64,000 nucleotides of DNA from Alphaproteobacteria bacterium (GTDB lineage Bacteria; Pseudomonadota; Alphaproteobacteria; Thalassobaculales; Thalassobaculaceae): positions 1 to 64,000 of the forward strand of contig JAJEAR010000082.1 in the NCBI GenBank assembly GCA_022822665.1, in the 5' to 3' direction. Positions 41,511 through 49,802 of this stretch are shown here, piece after piece. The position numbers and the translations under genes were made by a program. The notes beneath the pieces are model-generated. The model did not search any database, was not told the DNA's origin, and saw only the letters and a list, made by a program, of their open reading frames with translations. Position 1 is the stretch's first letter. Each line of letters opens with the position of its first letter.

Positions 41511-42727
41511 GGGTCTGGCATTTTTCCGAGATGGCCTATCCCCAGGCGTGGGATGTCGGCCACCGGATGGGAACCTTCCGCGTGACCGTCCCCAACAGCC
41601 ACTACGACCCGGTGGTCGGCGCCGACATCTATGAGCGTCACTTCGCCGAGTACGAGCTGTGCGACGAGCTCGGCATCGACATCATGCTGAACGAGCACCA
41701 CAGCACTCTCACCTGCACCAACGCCGCCGTGCCGCTGGCCGGCGCGGTGCTGGCCCGGACCACCAAGAGGTCGCGGCTGCTGCTGCTCGGCTCGCCCGTC
41801 GCCAACCGGCCGGACCCGGTGAGGGTGGCGGAAGAGATGGCGATGATCGACGTGATCTCGCGTGGCCGCCTCGAGATGGGGCTGGTGAAGGGCGCACCCT
41901 ACGAGGTCGCGCCCGCCAACATGAACCCCGCCCGGCTGATGGACCGGTTCTGGGAGGCGCATGACCTGATCCTGAAGGCCATGAGCACCCAGGACGGCCC
42001 GTTCAACTGGGAAAGCGAGAACTACCACTACCGCCAGGTCAATATCTGGCCGCGTCCGTGGCAGCAGCCGCATCCTCCGGTCTGGATCACCGCGCTCAGT
42101 CCCCGCAGCGGCCGGGCGATCGCGGAGCGCCGGCACGTGGCGGCGGCGCTGCTGTCCGGCGGTATCGCCGGCGCGATGTTCAACGGCTACCGCGAACGGG
42201 CCGCCGAACTCGGCTGGGCCGCGCCGCCGGACCGGTTCGCCTACTGCGGACTGGTGGGGGTCGGCCACACCGAGGCGGAGGGGCGCCGCCGTGCCGACGA
42301 GGTGGCGGGCTACGTGAGAACCTCGCCGATCGTGGCGGAACCGTTCACCAACCCGCCCGGGTACAACCCGATCGCCGCCAACGTCGCATTGCTGAAGACG
42401 GGGCCGACCGCCTTCGGGGCCCGGGTGCAGACGTTCGACGGCAGGACCATCGACCCGACCAAGGCGACCGTGCAGGAGTTCATCGACGCCCGCACGGTGT
42501 TTGCCGGCACGCCCGACCAGGTGTTCGAACAGATCAGGACCTTCCACAGGGAGGTCGGCGGCTTCGGACACCTGCTCATCATGGCTCAGGGCGGAACCCT
42601 GTCCCACGACGAGACCTGCGCCAACCTGCGGCTGTTCGCCGAGGAGGTCATGCCGCGTCTCGACACCCTGGAGACGCCGGAAAACCGCTGGGGCGAACAG
42701 GCCGAGCGCAGCGCAGCGGCGCAGTAG
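41507..42727 (+). CDS. LLM-class flavin-dependent oxidoreductase (second hydrolase-linked copy)
   Basis: A 406-residue bacterial luciferase-like monooxygenase. MRVWHFSEMAYPQAW is the opening strand, DIMLNEHHSTLTCTNAAV and VRVAEEMAMIDVISRGRLEMGLVKG are the family motifs, and NYHYRQVNIWPRPWQQPHPPVWITA is a typical later section. It overlaps the upstream hydrolase by four bases and is followed by an SDR 12 bases later. Together they suggest monooxygenation, hydrolysis and dehydrogenation of one substrate. The nearest paralogue in the window is at 2915. Confidence 0.88.
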   Translation: MRVWHFSEMAYPQAWDVGHRMGTFRVTVPNSHYDPVVGADIYERHFAEYELCDELGIDIMLNEHHSTLTCTNAAVPLAGAVLARTTKRSRLLLLGSPVANRPDPVRVAEEMAMIDVISRGRLEMGLVKGAPYEVAPANMNPARLMDRFWEAHDLILKAMSTQDGPFNWESENYHYRQVNIWPRPWQQPHPPVWITALSPRSGRAIAERRHVAAALLSGGIAGAMFNGYRERAAELGWAAPPDRFAYCGLVGVGHTEAEGRRRADEVAGYVRTSPIVAEPFTNPPGYNPIAANVALLKTGPTAFGARVQTFDGRTIDPTKATVQEFIDARTVFAGTPDQVFEQIRTFHREVGGFGHLLIMAQGGTLSHDETCANLRLFAEEVMPRLDTLETPENRWGEQAERSAAAQ

Positions 42728-42739
42728 GGAGAAGGTGCG

Positions 42740-43531
42740 ATGCGGATCCTGGTGACCGGGGCGAGTCCGGGTATCGGCGGGACCACCTGCCGCATGCTGG
42801 CCGAGCGCGCACTTGGGCGCGGAGAGGTGCCGTGCATCGCCGCGTGCGAGATCCGGCGGACACCGGAGGTCGAGGCGCTGGCGGCCGAACTCGGTGACGC
42901 CGGCGCCAGGGTGATCGTCCTTGACGGCGACCTCGCCGATCCGGCGGTTCCCGCCCGCCTGGTCGCTGACACGGTGGACGAGTTCGGTGGCCTTGATGCG
43001 GTGGTGAGCAATGCCGGGATCACGGCGCCGTCTCCGATCAACGATCTCGATGTCGCCCAGTGGGACCGGCTGATGGCGGTGAACACCCGAGCCACCCTGC
43101 TGCTCGCCCAGGCGGCCTGGCCGGCGTTGCGCGACTCCAGGGGCGCACTGGTCGCCATCGCCTCGATGTCGGGAATGGGAGCGCACCCCGGCATGGGCGC
43201 CTACAGCCCGAGCAAGGCGGCGTTGATTTCGCTCTGCCAGGTGCTGGCCCAGGAATGGGCGGGCGACCACATCAACGTCAACACGGTCTCGCCCGGCATG
43301 ATCCGCACGCCGCTGACCTGGCAGGTCTACGAGAACAACCGGATCGCCCGCGACCGCGCCGCCCTGGTTCCATGGGGCCGGGTCGGCGAGCCGGAGGACA
43401 TCGCCCGGGTGATCTGTTTCCTGCTCTCGCCCGATGCGGAGTACGTGACCGGACAGAACATCCTGACCGACGGCGGGTTCGTGGACTCGCTCTACTCGCA
43501 TATCCCGGGCCGGCCGACCCGCGAGGTCTGA
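42740..43531 (+). CDS. SDR-family oxidoreductase (classical)
   Basis: A 263-residue classical short-chain dehydrogenase. TGASPGIGGTTCRML is the cofactor loop, SNAGITAPSP follows, then Ser in AIASMSGMGAHPGMG and Tyr-x-x-x-Lys as AYSPSKAALIS. The NTVSPGMIRTPL and GQNILTDGGF ends are normal. It is the third gene of the hydrolase-LLM-SDR operon and could oxidise an alcohol released in the pathway. GGAGAAGG precedes the ATG. Confidence 0.9.
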   Translation: MRILVTGASPGIGGTTCRMLAERALGRGEVPCIAACEIRRTPEVEALAAELGDAGARVIVLDGDLADPAVPARLVADTVDEFGGLDAVVSNAGITAPSPINDLDVAQWDRLMAVNTRATLLLAQAAWPALRDSRGALVAIASMSGMGAHPGMGAYSPSKAALISLCQVLAQEWAGDHINVNTVSPGMIRTPLTWQVYENNRIARDRAALVPWGRVGEPEDIARVICFLLSPDAEYVTGQNILTDGGFVDSLYSHIPGRPTREV

Positions 43532-43538
43532 GCGCCCG

Positions 43539-43550
43539 CCCGGAACCGGG
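43539..43550. terminator. Short hairpin between convergent SDR and leuA genes
   Basis: CCCGG at 43539-43543 and CCGGG at 43546-43550 enclose only two bases in a 24-base gap between gene ends. No T-run. A weak terminator candidate only. Confidence 0.2.
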
Positions 43551-43555
43551 AAACG

Positions 43556-45256
43556 TCAGGTGCCGGCGGAGCGCTGTCGCGGCATCCTGTTCATGGCGCT
43601 GACTACCGCGCGGATCGGGGCCATGGTGATCGAGGTGTCGATGCCGACGCCGAACACGCTCTGCCCGTTCTCGTCCGGCACCAGCAACTCGATATAGGCG
43701 GCCGCCTCTGCCTCCGACCCGGTGTTGCGGGTGTGCTCCGTGTAGTCGGCGAGACGGAACGAGAGGCCGAACTCATCACGCACCGCCTTCACGAAGGCGG
43801 CGATCGGACCATTGCCGGTCGCGGTGATCGTGTGTTCCCGCTCCCCGTGCGCCACCACCGCCGTGACCCGCTCGAGTTCGTTCCTGCGTGACGCCGGCGT
43901 CGCCTGGAACGAGATCAGGCGGAACGGGCCGTCCTGCTCGAGGAATTCCCCGCGGAAGGTGTCCCAGATCTCGGCCGCCGAGATTTCCCGGCTGGTCGCG
44001 TCGGTGATGCGCTGGATCACCTGGCTGAACTGGGACTGGGCGCCCTTGGGCAGGCGGATGGCGTAGTCGGCTTCCAGGATGTAGGCCAGTCCACCCTTGC
44101 CGGACTGGCTGTTGACCCGGATGATCGCCTCGTAGGTGCGCCCGATGTCCTTGGGGTCGATCGGCAGGTAGGGAACCTGGAACAGCGGACTGTTCGCCGC
44201 CTCCATGGCCTTCATGCCCTTGTTGATCGCGTCCTGGTGGGAGCCCGAGAACGCGGTGTGGACCAGTTCGCCGGCATAGGGGTGGCGTGGATGGATCGGC
44301 AGGCCGGTGCAGTGCTCGGCGGTTTCCATCAGACCGTTGATGCGCGTGAAGTCGAGGCCCGGATCCACGCCCTGGGTGAAAAGGTTGAGCCCCAGGGTGA
44401 CCAGGTCGACATTCCCTGTCCGCTCGCCGTTGCCGAACAGCGTCCCTTCCACCCGGTCCGCACCGGCCATCTGCGCGAGTTCCGCGGCCGCGACCGCGGT
44501 GCCGCGGTCGTTGTGCGGATGGACCGACAGGATCACGTGGTCGCGCCGGCGGAAATTGTCGTTCATCCACTCGATCTGGTCGGCGTAGATGTTGGGTGTG
44601 GACATTTCCACGGTCGATGGCAGGTTGATGATGGTCGGCGTCCGGGGTGTCGGCATCCAGATGTCCATCACCGCCTCGCACACCTCCATCGCGTAGTCGA
44701 GTTCGGTTCCGGTAAAGCTCTCCGGCGAGTACTGCAGGCGTACGTTCGATCCGCCACGGGTCAGCATGTCGACCCGGTCGCGGACCATCCGGGCGCCGTC
44801 GGTTGCGATCGTCTTCACGCCGTCGCGGTCCGATTCGAACACCACGCGGCGCTGAAGTGTGCTGGTGGAGTTGTACAGGTGCACGATGCAGTTGGCGGCG
44901 CCGACGAGGCTCTCGAAGGTGCGCTGGATCAGTTCCTCGCGCGCCTGGGTGAGGACCTGGATCGTCACGTCCTGCGGAATCCGGTCCTGCTCGATGATCT
45001 CGCGCACGAAGTTGAAATCGGTCTCGGAGGCGGCGGGGAACCCGACCTCGATTTCCTTGAATCCCATCTTCACCAGGGTTGCGAACATGCGGTGTTTGCG
45101 TGGCCCGTCCATCGGATCGACCAGGGCCTGGTTCCCGTCGCGCAGGTCCACGCTGCACCACACGGGGGCCCGGGTGATCACCCGGCCGGGCCATCGTCGG
45201 GCCGGTTTCTCGATGGCGGGAAACGGCTGGTACTTTTCGATCGGCATGCGGCTCAT
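43556..45256 (-). CDS. leuA: 2-isopropylmalate synthase
   Basis: A 566-residue LeuA of the long form. It condenses 2-oxoisovalerate with acetyl-CoA in the first step of leucine synthesis. The HMGL-like barrel begins RAPVWCSVDLRDGNQALVDPM (metal-binding Asp); HPHNDRGTAVAAAELAQMAGADRVEGTLFGNGERTGN carries the His-x-His and GxGERxGN signatures. The C-terminal domain (about 440-566) is the leucine-sensing regulatory part. AGGAGTGA precedes ATG 45256. A leucine-rich leader ORF lies 150 bases upstream. Confidence 0.95.
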   Translation of the reverse strand: MSRMPIEKYQPFPAIEKPARRWPGRVITRAPVWCSVDLRDGNQALVDPMDGPRKHRMFATLVKMGFKEIEVGFPAASETDFNFVREIIEQDRIPQDVTIQVLTQAREELIQRTFESLVGAANCIVHLYNSTSTLQRRVVFESDRDGVKTIATDGARMVRDRVDMLTRGGSNVRLQYSPESFTGTELDYAMEVCEAVMDIWMPTPRTPTIINLPSTVEMSTPNIYADQIEWMNDNFRRRDHVILSVHPHNDRGTAVAAAELAQMAGADRVEGTLFGNGERTGNVDLVTLGLNLFTQGVDPGLDFTRINGLMETAEHCTGLPIHPRHPYAGELVHTAFSGSHQDAINKGMKAMEAANSPLFQVPYLPIDPKDIGRTYEAIIRVNSQSGKGGLAYILEADYAIRLPKGAQSQFSQVIQRITDATSREISAAEIWDTFRGEFLEQDGPFRLISFQATPASRRNELERVTAVVAHGEREHTITATGNGPIAAFVKAVRDEFGLSFRLADYTEHTRNTGSEAEAAAYIELLVPDENGQSVFGVGIDTSITMAPIRAVVSAMNRMPRQRSAGT

Positions 45257-45408
45257 GGCGGTGTCACTCCTGGACCGGGCCGGGCCGGCCCGTATCGGGT
45301 CGCTTCAGGCGCGTAGCGGTTCCGCGTGCGCGGTCGAACGGTAATGTCATGGGGAAGTGGTACCCTGCGGAACGCGTACGGCCGGTTAACAGGTCTGTCC
45401 CGGACTCC

Positions 45409-45465
45409 CTAGGGAGCCGGGTTCATAAGTCGGAGGCCAAGGCCGCGTGCCGTGAGGGTCACCAT
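45409..45465 (-). promoter_or_regulatory. Candidate leucine leader peptide (leuL-like) of leuA
   Basis: ATG 45465 opens an 18-codon ORF, MVTLTARGLGLRLMNPAP, ending TAG at 45409-45411. It has four Leu codons, three within GLGLRL. A near-perfect palindrome around the stop (CCGGCTCCC TA GGGAGTCCGG, minus strand, about 45401-45421) could form a competing stem. Further inverted sequences (GCGTTCCGC with GCGGAACcGC) lie in the leader before leuA. The arrangement fits transcription or translation attenuation by leucyl-tRNA supply. The candidate promoter would place the transcript start almost at this ATG. Confidence 0.5.
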
Positions 45466-45472
45466 GGCGGTG

Positions 45473-45502
45473 ACCATAGTGTGGTCCTGCCGGAGCCGTC
45501 AA
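45473..45502 (-). promoter_or_regulatory. Candidate sigma-70-like promoter of the leuA leader
   Basis: On the minus strand TTGACG (45497-45502) and TATGGT (45473-45478) are 18 bases apart. Transcription would start near 45466, one base or so before the leader ATG at 45465. Confidence 0.45.
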
Positions 45503-45534
45503 GCGTCCGGGCAGGCGGGTCTGGATAACGGGAC

Positions 45535-46287
45535 ATGCCGCGCTTCAGGATGACTGTCGAGTACGAGGGGACCGGTTTCGTCGGCTGGCAGCGCCAGGCG
45601 AACGGCCCTTCGGTGCAGGAGGCCGTCGAGGCGGCGATTGCCGCGGTCACCGGCGAGCATCCCGCGGTGGTGGGGGCCGGGCGCACCGACGCCGGGGTCC
45701 ATGCCCGGGGCATGGTGGCGCATGTCGATCTCGCAACCGTCAGGTTCGACGGCCGGACCCTGTGCAGGGCGGTGAATTTCCACCTGCGCCCGGCCCCCGT
45801 CGCCCTGCTTGTCGCCGACATCGTCGATCCCGGGTTCCATGCCCGGTTCTCCGCCCTGGGCCGGCGCTACCTCTACCGAATCCTGAACCGACCGGCACCG
45901 CCGACACTTGATCGCAACCGGGTCTGGCACGTCCCGGTGCCGCTCGATTCCGAGGCGATGGCCGAGGCGGCGGCGGTCCTGATCGGCCGGCACGACTTCA
46001 CCAGCTTCCGTGCCGCGGGATGCCAGGCCGCGAGCCCCTGCCGGACCCTTGACCGACTTGATGTCTGGCGTGCCGGCGACGAGATACTGGTCAGCGCCGA
46101 GGCCCGTTCCTTCCTGCACCGCCAGGTGCGGACCATGGTCGGTTCGCTCAGGCTGGTCGGTGACGGCAGGTGGCAGCGCGATGACCTCGCGGCCGCGCTT
46201 CGCGCCCGCGACCGTTCCGCCGCCGGTCCGACCGCGCCGGCCGCCGGGCTGTGTTTCGAGGCGGCACTCTACGCCGACGGTTGGTGA
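45535..46287 (+). CDS. truA: tRNA pseudouridine synthase A
   Basis: A 250-residue TruA that isomerises U38-U40 in the tRNA anticodon stem. The catalytic Asp52 lies in VVGAGRTDAGVHARG. The opening RFRMTVEYEGTGFVGWQRQ and the RSFLHRQVRTMVGSL motif are standard. The downstream gene runs the other way and ends three bases away, so truA is monocistronic here. The truA-dapE neighbourhood is common in Rhodospirillales. Confidence 0.96.
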   Translation: MPRFRMTVEYEGTGFVGWQRQANGPSVQEAVEAAIAAVTGEHPAVVGAGRTDAGVHARGMVAHVDLATVRFDGRTLCRAVNFHLRPAPVALLVADIVDPGFHARFSALGRRYLYRILNRPAPPTLDRNRVWHVPVPLDSEAMAEAAAVLIGRHDFTSFRAAGCQAASPCRTLDRLDVWRAGDEILVSAEARSFLHRQVRTMVGSLRLVGDGRWQRDDLAAALRARDRSAAGPTAPAAGLCFEAALYADGW

Positions 46288-46289
46288 CG

Positions 46290-46868
46290 CTAACCGCGTC
46301 CGAACAGTGACCCCAGGATCCGGGCAATCGCGGCGGTAAACAGCATGTCGAGCACCACCACTCCGAACGCGAGTCCGGTGCCGATATCGAGCAGGCGCCG
46401 GGCTACCTCGATCAGCAGCAGCGCGGTGGCGATGTAGACCGCGATGGTCAGGCCGGCCTGGAATCCCGGAACCAGCGCGTTCTGGAGCGCAAGCCCGCTG
46501 ATCAGGGCGAACAGGTAGGAGATCGGAATCGCGAGCCAGTTGTAGGGGACGATGTAGGGCAGGAACCGGTCGCGGCGTCCGATGGCGGGGGCCACGTTCG
46601 CAATCAGCACCGGGTAGGCGAGCCAGATGATCACGTAGACCATCAGGTCCGAGACCCCGTCGCGGAACCCGTAGTCCCGTTCCCCGGTGTAGACCACGCC
46701 GTTCGCGACGATCACCGCGTGCGCCGGCAGGCAGATCACGGCGGCGAACATCGAACGCCAGAACCCGGCCGGCGTGGCGTCGAACATCTGTTCCGCATCC
46801 GGATGGCGGCGGACCAGATATGCCATCCCGTAGCAGGCCCTGATGATGTCCGCGACCGATGGCAGCAT
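46290..46868 (-). CDS. Conserved membrane protein of unknown function
   Basis: A 192-residue protein with about five hydrophobic segments (around residues 38-56, 72-92, 105-125, 130-155, 160-190). The N-terminus (MLPSVADIIRACYGMAYLVRRHPDAEQMFDATPAGFWRSM) is amphipathic. I recognise no named family, though similar proteins between dapE and truA are known from related genomes. It starts four bases past the dapE stop on the same strand, so it is likely co-transcribed with dapD-dapE. Confidence 0.7.
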   Translation of the reverse strand: MLPSVADIIRACYGMAYLVRRHPDAEQMFDATPAGFWRSMFAAVICLPAHAVIVANGVVYTGERDYGFRDGVSDLMVYVIIWLAYPVLIANVAPAIGRRDRFLPYIVPYNWLAIPISYLFALISGLALQNALVPGFQAGLTIAVYIATALLLIEVARRLLDIGTGLAFGVVVLDMLFTAAIARILGSLFGRG

Positions 46869-46872
46869 TGCC

Positions 46873-48060
46873 CTATCCGGGGGCGCGGGCGAAGTAACGC
46901 GTGAGAAACAGCTCGTAGATCCGGCTCAGCGCCGGGATATCGGCGACCGGCACGTTCTCGTCGACCTTGTGCATGGTTGTGCCGACGCCGCCGAACTCGA
47001 TGACCGGGCACCAGGCGCGGATGAACCGCGCATCCGATGTGCCACCGGTGGTGCTGAGTTCCGGCGTGCGGCCGGTGACCGCCTCAACCGCCGCGACCAG
47101 GTCGTCGGACAACGGTCCCGGCTCGGTCACGAAGGCGTTTGACGAACAGCTGGTCTCGAGTTCGTAGCGACCGCCGGGCCCGTCGAAAATCTCCCGCAGC
47201 CATGACTCCAGGCTCCGGTCGGTGTGCAGGTCGTTGAAGCGGATGTTGAAGGTCGCGCGGGCACGCGCCGGGATCACGTTGGTTGCCGGATTGCCGGTGT
47301 CGATCGAGGCGATCGCGACAGTGGTTGGCGGAAAGTGGTCGCTGCCCTGGTCCAGCTGTTCCTCCGCGAGCGGCGCCAGCATCCTGACCATGCGCGAGAG
47401 CGGGTTGTCGGCGCGCTGCGGGTACGCCGCGTGTCCCTGGACTCCGTGCACCACCAGGGTTCCGGTCAGGCTGCCGCGCCTGCCGATCTTGGCCATGTCG
47501 CCCAGTACCTCGGCGCTGGTCGGCTCGCCGACGATGCAGGCATCGATCGTCTCACCGTTCTCGCGCATCCAGTCGAGCACCCTCGCGGTGCCGTTCACGG
47601 CCGGGCCTTCCTCGTCCCCGGTGATCAACAGGCTGATCGATCCCGCCAGGTCGTCTCCGGCGGCCGTGAGGAACCGGTCGGCGGCGGCGATGAACGCGCC
47701 GATCGAGGACTTCATGTCCGAGGCTCCGCGGCCGTAGAGCCGGTCGTCGACGATGTCGCCTCCGAACGGGTCGACCTGCCATTGCGCGGCATCGCCCGGA
47801 GGCACCACGTCGGTGTGACCCGCGAAGCAGAAATTGGGGCTCCCGGTGCCGATGCGCGCGTACAGGTTGTCGACGTCGGCCGTTCCTTCAGCGGAGAACA
47901 GCAGGCGGTGGCAGCTAAACCCGATTTCCTCGAGCGCCCGCTGGACCACGTCGAGCGCGCCTTCGTCCGCCGGGGTGACGCTGGCACACCGGATCAGCCG
48001 CCGGGAGATCTCGACCGGGTCCGGCGCCGGACGGGTCACAGTCTCCACGTGCGAGGACAT
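46873..48060 (-). CDS. dapE: Succinyl-diaminopimelate desuccinylase
   Basis: A 395-residue M20-family metallo-amidase. It hydrolyses N-succinyl-L,L-diaminopimelate in lysine and peptidoglycan precursor synthesis. FCFAGHTDVVPPGD carries the first Zn ligand; GRGASDMKSSIGAF and LLITGDEEGPAVNGT hold the bridging Asp and catalytic Glu pair; TGGTSDARFI and the C-terminal GTTMHKVDENV are DapE-typical. It follows dapD by six bases, an operon giving consecutive pathway steps. Confidence 0.95.
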   Translation of the reverse strand: MSSHVETVTRPAPDPVEISRRLIRCASVTPADEGALDVVQRALEEIGFSCHRLLFSAEGTADVDNLYARIGTGSPNFCFAGHTDVVPPGDAAQWQVDPFGGDIVDDRLYGRGASDMKSSIGAFIAAADRFLTAAGDDLAGSISLLITGDEEGPAVNGTARVLDWMRENGETIDACIVGEPTSAEVLGDMAKIGRRGSLTGTLVVHGVQGHAAYPQRADNPLSRMVRMLAPLAEEQLDQGSDHFPPTTVAIASIDTGNPATNVIPARARATFNIRFNDLHTDRSLESWLREIFDGPGGRYELETSCSSNAFVTEPGPLSDDLVAAVEAVTGRTPELSTTGGTSDARFIRAWCPVIEFGGVGTTMHKVDENVPVADIPALSRIYELFLTRYFARAPG

Positions 48061-48066
48061 GGCGGA

Positions 48067-48927
48067 TCAGTCGCGCAGCAGTTCGTTGATCGAGGTCTTT
48101 GACCTGGTCTGGGCGTCGACCTGCTTGACGATGACCGCGCAGTAGAGCGACGGGCCGGCCGAGCCGTCGGGTAGCGGCCTTCCCGGCAGCGATCCGGGCA
48201 CCACGACCGAATAGGCCGGAACCCGGCCGGTGGTGATCTCGCCGGTCTCCCGGTTGACGATACGCGTCGAGGCCCCGATATAGACGCCCATGCTGAGGAC
48301 CGATCCGGTCTCCACGATCACGCCCTCCGCCACCTCCGAGCGGGCGCCGATGAAACAGTCGTCCTCGATGATCACCGGGTTGGCCTGCATGGGTTCCAGG
48401 ACCCCGGCGATGCCGGCACCGCCGGAGATGTGGCAGTTCCTGCCGACCTGGGCGCAGGATCCGATGGTGGCCCAGGTGTCGACCATGGTGCCGCTGTCCA
48501 CGTAGGCGCCGAGGTTGACGAAGCTCGGCATCAGCACCACTCCCGGCGCCACGTAGGCCGAGTGACGCACCACGCAGTTCGGAACCGCGCGCAATCCGGC
48601 GTCCCGGAAGCGTCCGGCATCCCAGCCGGAGAACTTCGACGGCACCTTGTCCCACCAGCTCGACGCCCCGCGTCCGGGATCCGCGGGACCGCCGGCCACC
48701 AGGTCCATGTCGTTCAGCTGGAACGACAGCAGGACCGCCTTCTTGAGCCACTGGTTGACCTGCCAGCGGTGGTCACCGAGCGGGGTGGCGACCCGGGCCT
48801 CGCCCGAATCGAGCGCGGCGAGCGCGGTCTCGACCGCCTCCCTGGTTTCCCCCGTCGTGTCTCGGCTGATCGCGGCGCGGTCCTCCCACGCCCGTTCGAT
48901 GATGGCTTCAAGTTCGGCTGCATTCAT
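48067..48927 (-). CDS. dapD: Tetrahydrodipicolinate N-succinyltransferase
   Basis: A 286-residue left-handed beta-helix acyltransferase. It succinylates tetrahydrodipicolinate, the step before DapC/DapE. Hexapeptide repeats run from about residue 120 (VAPGVVLMPSFVNLGAYVDSGTMVDTWATIGSCAQVGRNCHISGGAGIAGVLEPMQANPVIIEDDCFIGARSEVAEGVIV). The presence of dapD and dapE shows the succinylase branch of lysine synthesis. The preceding 150 bases (48928-49077) hold no gene and probably the dap promoter. Confidence 0.95.
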   Translation of the reverse strand: MNAAELEAIIERAWEDRAAISRDTTGETREAVETALAALDSGEARVATPLGDHRWQVNQWLKKAVLLSFQLNDMDLVAGGPADPGRGASSWWDKVPSKFSGWDAGRFRDAGLRAVPNCVVRHSAYVAPGVVLMPSFVNLGAYVDSGTMVDTWATIGSCAQVGRNCHISGGAGIAGVLEPMQANPVIIEDDCFIGARSEVAEGVIVETGSVLSMGVYIGASTRIVNRETGEITTGRVPAYSVVVPGSLPGRPLPDGSAGPSLYCAVIVKQVDAQTRSKTSINELLRD

Positions 48928-49077
48928 GACCGGTTTTCCGCGGCGTGGACACGTGCATCTGTTCGCTGAACGATGCGACCGGTCACCCGTGCCGTCACGT
49001 CGCCGGACCGGTCAGCGCCTGTATAGACGAAGCCGCGCGATCCGGCCACGTGAATTCTCGGGCCCGCACCGGGCGCG

Positions 49078-49770
49078 TTACGCGTGGTCCAGCAGCTGCT
49101 CGAGCCACGCCGAAAGGTCGGTGATGCGATGGTGGATATGGTCGCTGTCGGCGCCCGCGCGCGCCCACTCGGCATCGTGCCGCAGCCAGACGGTGGTCAT
49201 CCCGCGCGCGGCCGCGGGCCGCAGGTTCGCCGCCATGTCCTCGATCATGACCGAGGAGGCCGGTTCGATTCCGAACCGCGCGATCATCACGTCGTACGGC
49301 CGCGGATCCGGCTTGGGGATGTAGCCGCTGGCCACGATGTCGAAGGTGCCCTCGAACAGGGAGACGAGGCCAAGGCGGCTCGTGATCCGCTCGGCGTGCG
49401 GAACCGACCCGTTGGTGAAGATGACCTTGCGACCGGGCAGCCGGGCGATCAGGCCGGCCAGCCTGGGATCGGGCTCGAGGTCGGAAAGGTCGATGTCGTG
49501 GACGTACTCGAGGAACCGCTCGGGATCGAGGTCGCGTTCCACCATCAGCCCGCGCAGGGTGGTGCCGTGGGCCAGGAACAGCTGACGCTGAAGCGACCGC
49601 GCCTCGACTTCGCCAAGACCGTATTCCGAGCAGATGAACCGGGTCATGCGTATCGAGACCCGGGCAAACAGGTTCGACGCTGCCGGGTAGAGCGTGTTGT
49701 CGAGGTCGAACACCCAGCTGGTGACGCCACGGGCGTCAAGCGTCGGGCAGGTGGCGGGTTGCTGGTCCAT
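49078..49770 (-). CDS. HAD-superfamily pyrimidine 5'-nucleotidase-like protein
   Basis: A 230-residue HAD hydrolase. The nucleophile motif is WVFDLDNTLYPAASNLF; motif II is KVIFTNGSVPHAE, the Lys is in YIPKPDPRPY, and motif III is SVMIEDMAANLRPAAARGM. DLDNTLYP with this spacing is the SDT1/pyrimidine 5'-nucleotidase type. ATG 49770 has GGGGG six bases before it; GTG 49785 is an alternative. It lies just downstream of argB on the same strand, in the housekeeping run. Confidence 0.88.
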   Translation of the reverse strand: MDQQPATCPTLDARGVTSWVFDLDNTLYPAASNLFARVSIRMTRFICSEYGLGEVEARSLQRQLFLAHGTTLRGLMVERDLDPERFLEYVHDIDLSDLEPDPRLAGLIARLPGRKVIFTNGSVPHAERITSRLGLVSLFEGTFDIVASGYIPKPDPRPYDVMIARFGIEPASSVMIEDMAANLRPAAARGMTTVWLRHDAEWARAGADSDHIHHRITDLSAWLEQLLDHA

Positions 49771-49802
49771 CTCTGCCCCCGGCACGGTAGGTTCGGCCCG
49801 CC

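Noticed and set aside
41438..43501. A 687-codon minus-strand open frame
   Set aside because: It is antisense to the LLM and SDR genes, whose plus-strand motifs are complete.
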